This document shows positions 63,201 to 64,000 of a DNA stretch of 64,000 bases, piece by piece. Source of the stretch: Pusillimonas sp. MFBS29 (GTDB lineage Bacteria; Pseudomonadota; Gammaproteobacteria; Burkholderiales; Burkholderiaceae_B); contig NZ_JAJEWL010000008.1 of the NCBI RefSeq assembly GCF_020687695.1, forward strand, positions 1 through 64,000, in the 5' to 3' direction. The translations under genes were made by a program, and so were the position numbers. Each line of letters starts with the position of its first letter. The first letter of the stretch is position 1. Under the pieces are notes generated by a model that saw only the letters and a program-made list of their open reading frames with translations, was not told the origin of the DNA and ran no database searches.

Positions 63201-64000
63201 TTAGTTTGCCAGCGTAGCACCCGGCCAGCGACCGTCGGCCACCAGCGTACGCATGACATCCATCAGGACGACTCTTGCCGCCAAACCCGCGGGAGACAGT
63301 TGATCATCGGACAGGCTGGCAACCATATTGCGTCGCACCATCAGCTCGTGCATCAAAGGAATTCGCAGCAATTGCCTGTCGTTTGCCCGCACCACAGCTG
63401 CGCCCGGCTGTATGGTGGCTGCCAGGCCTGCGTGCACGATATCCATCAGGACAGACAGGCCGTCCACGTCTGCCACCACATTGGGCTCATGACCATAATG
63501 AAAGAACGCGGCATCAATAATCGCCCTCAGGCCGTGCGAGCCTGTGGGCAAAACCAGCGGCAGCTCAACAATATCCTGCAGCGTCAACGCGTCTGCTTCT
63601 GGCAAGGGGAAACGATCAGGCCGGAGCACGACAAATAACTGCTCGGTCAGTACAGGCAATAAAGTCCAGCCTTGCCGGCTGCCTGCGTGGAACAACACCG
63701 CCAGGTCAAGCTGGCGCCTGCCCAGCAACTGTGACAGGTTGCCCGACAGGCTTTCAACCAGATGCAGCCTGACGTCGGGATAGCGAGCTTGCATGGCCTG
63801 CATGAAAGGCACGCCCAATACAGAAGAGGTCGTGGGCGCCATGCCTATCGAAACCCGCCCTGCCAGGCGCGCCGCCTGGGCTGCTTGCACGGCGCTGGCA
63901 GCATGGCGCAGCACCAGTTCGGCTTCCTGGCGCAACGCCAGGCCGGCCGCCGTTGGCACAACCCCCGTAGAGGTGCGTTGCAGAAGCCGGGTGCTCAGCT
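63201..64000 (-). CDS. tcuR: LysR-family regulator, probably TcuR, 5' end beyond window
   Basis: The frame is open from the window edge; the first visible residues read LSTRLLQRTSTGVVPTAAG, which is the end of the LysR winged HTH, so about 50 N-terminal residues are missing from view. The GTG at 63959 is an internal codon. The effector domain follows (GRVSIGMAPTTSSVLGVPFM, DLAVLFHAGSRQGW, LPTGSHGLRAIID, GLAATIQPGAAV), similar to nitrogen-assimilation-control-type LysR proteins, the group to which TcuR belongs. Same strand as tcuA and 110 bases upstream of it; expected to control tcuAB in response to tricarballylate. Confidence 0.82.
   Translation of the reverse strand, partial: LSTRLLQRTSTGVVPTAAGLALRQEAELVLRHAASAVQAAQAARLAGRVSIGMAPTTSSVLGVPFMQAMQARYPDVRLHLVESLSGNLSQLLGRRQLDLAVLFHAGSRQGWTLLPVLTEQLFVVLRPDRFPLPEADALTLQDIVELPLVLPTGSHGLRAIIDAAFFHYGHEPNVVADVDGLSVLMDIVHAGLAATIQPGAAVVRANDRQLLRIPLMHELMVRRNMVASLSDDQLSPAGLAARVVLMDVMRTLVADGRWPGATLAN

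Noticed and set aside
61849-63204. 451-codon plus-strand frame opposite tcuA
   Set aside because: Antisense to an intact flavoprotein gene; no recognisable domain.

Overview
The window looks like a chromosomal segment of a betaproteobacterium of the Alcaligenaceae type (Bordetella/Achromobacter/Pusillimonas-like). This is inferred from the many Bug-family (TctC-type) periplasmic receptors, the abundance of TRAP, TTT and Liv transporters, the tcu and iol modules, and the codon use. No rRNA, tRNA, CRISPR array or phage gene was seen. Genes are densely packed: no gene-free stretch exceeds 300 bases.

Left edge (1-2574): the tail of an IS30-family transposase lies against a truncated IS3-family element, and the IS3 element lies against thiC. 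Only the last ~500 codons of thiC remain, and the IS3 orfB has an in-frame stop. Positions 2727-4291 (minus) hold a copper-handling operon (YcnI-like protein, two PCu(A)C chaperones, one with a damaged 5' end). 4489-6520 (plus) holds azlCD and a quinone oxidoreductase.

6603-11449 is a small inositol-type locus: an RpiR regulator and a Bug receptor diverge from iolC (kinase fused to a DUF2090 aldolase-like domain) and iolB. 11498-17304 has an SDR remnant, a LytS/LytTR two-component pair and a complete tripartite tricarboxylate transporter tctCAB. 17351-19512 has an ECF41 sigma factor and a D-threonine-aldolase-like enzyme. 19775-25053 is the SOS mutagenesis cassette imuA-imuB-dnaE2 behind a LexA box.

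25061-31573 is a catabolic module: an IclR regulator diverges from a GMC oxidoreductase, a TRAP transporter and a TauE/SafE permease. 31599-34984 holds a YegP-like protein, a second orphan Bug receptor, and a phosphoesterase/diacylglycerol-kinase-like pair. 35064-44382 (minus) is a nine-gene run: two PhyH-type Fe(II)/2-oxoglutarate dioxygenases, an AMP-forming acid ligase, a serine hydrolase and a full livKHMGF transporter, with a divergent AraC regulator. I consider this the most likely undescribed pathway in the window.

45545-54758 contains a DTW-domain protein, then a hydrolase/semialdehyde dehydrogenase/iron alcohol dehydrogenase operon that diverges from a GntR regulator, a ribose-type ABC transporter and a DJ-1/PfpI protein. 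54937-55565 holds two small envelope proteins. 55634-64000 (minus) holds a TRAP transporter with aspartate dehydrogenase, and a tricarballylate module (LysR-type tcuR cut by the window end, tcuA, tcuB, and a Bug receptor in place of the usual MFS transporter).

A pattern running through the window: each of the eight solute-receptor genes is followed within about 7-25 bases by a strong inverted repeat. In five cases the repeat lies inside an operon, which suggests that receptor mRNA is kept in excess over permease mRNA.
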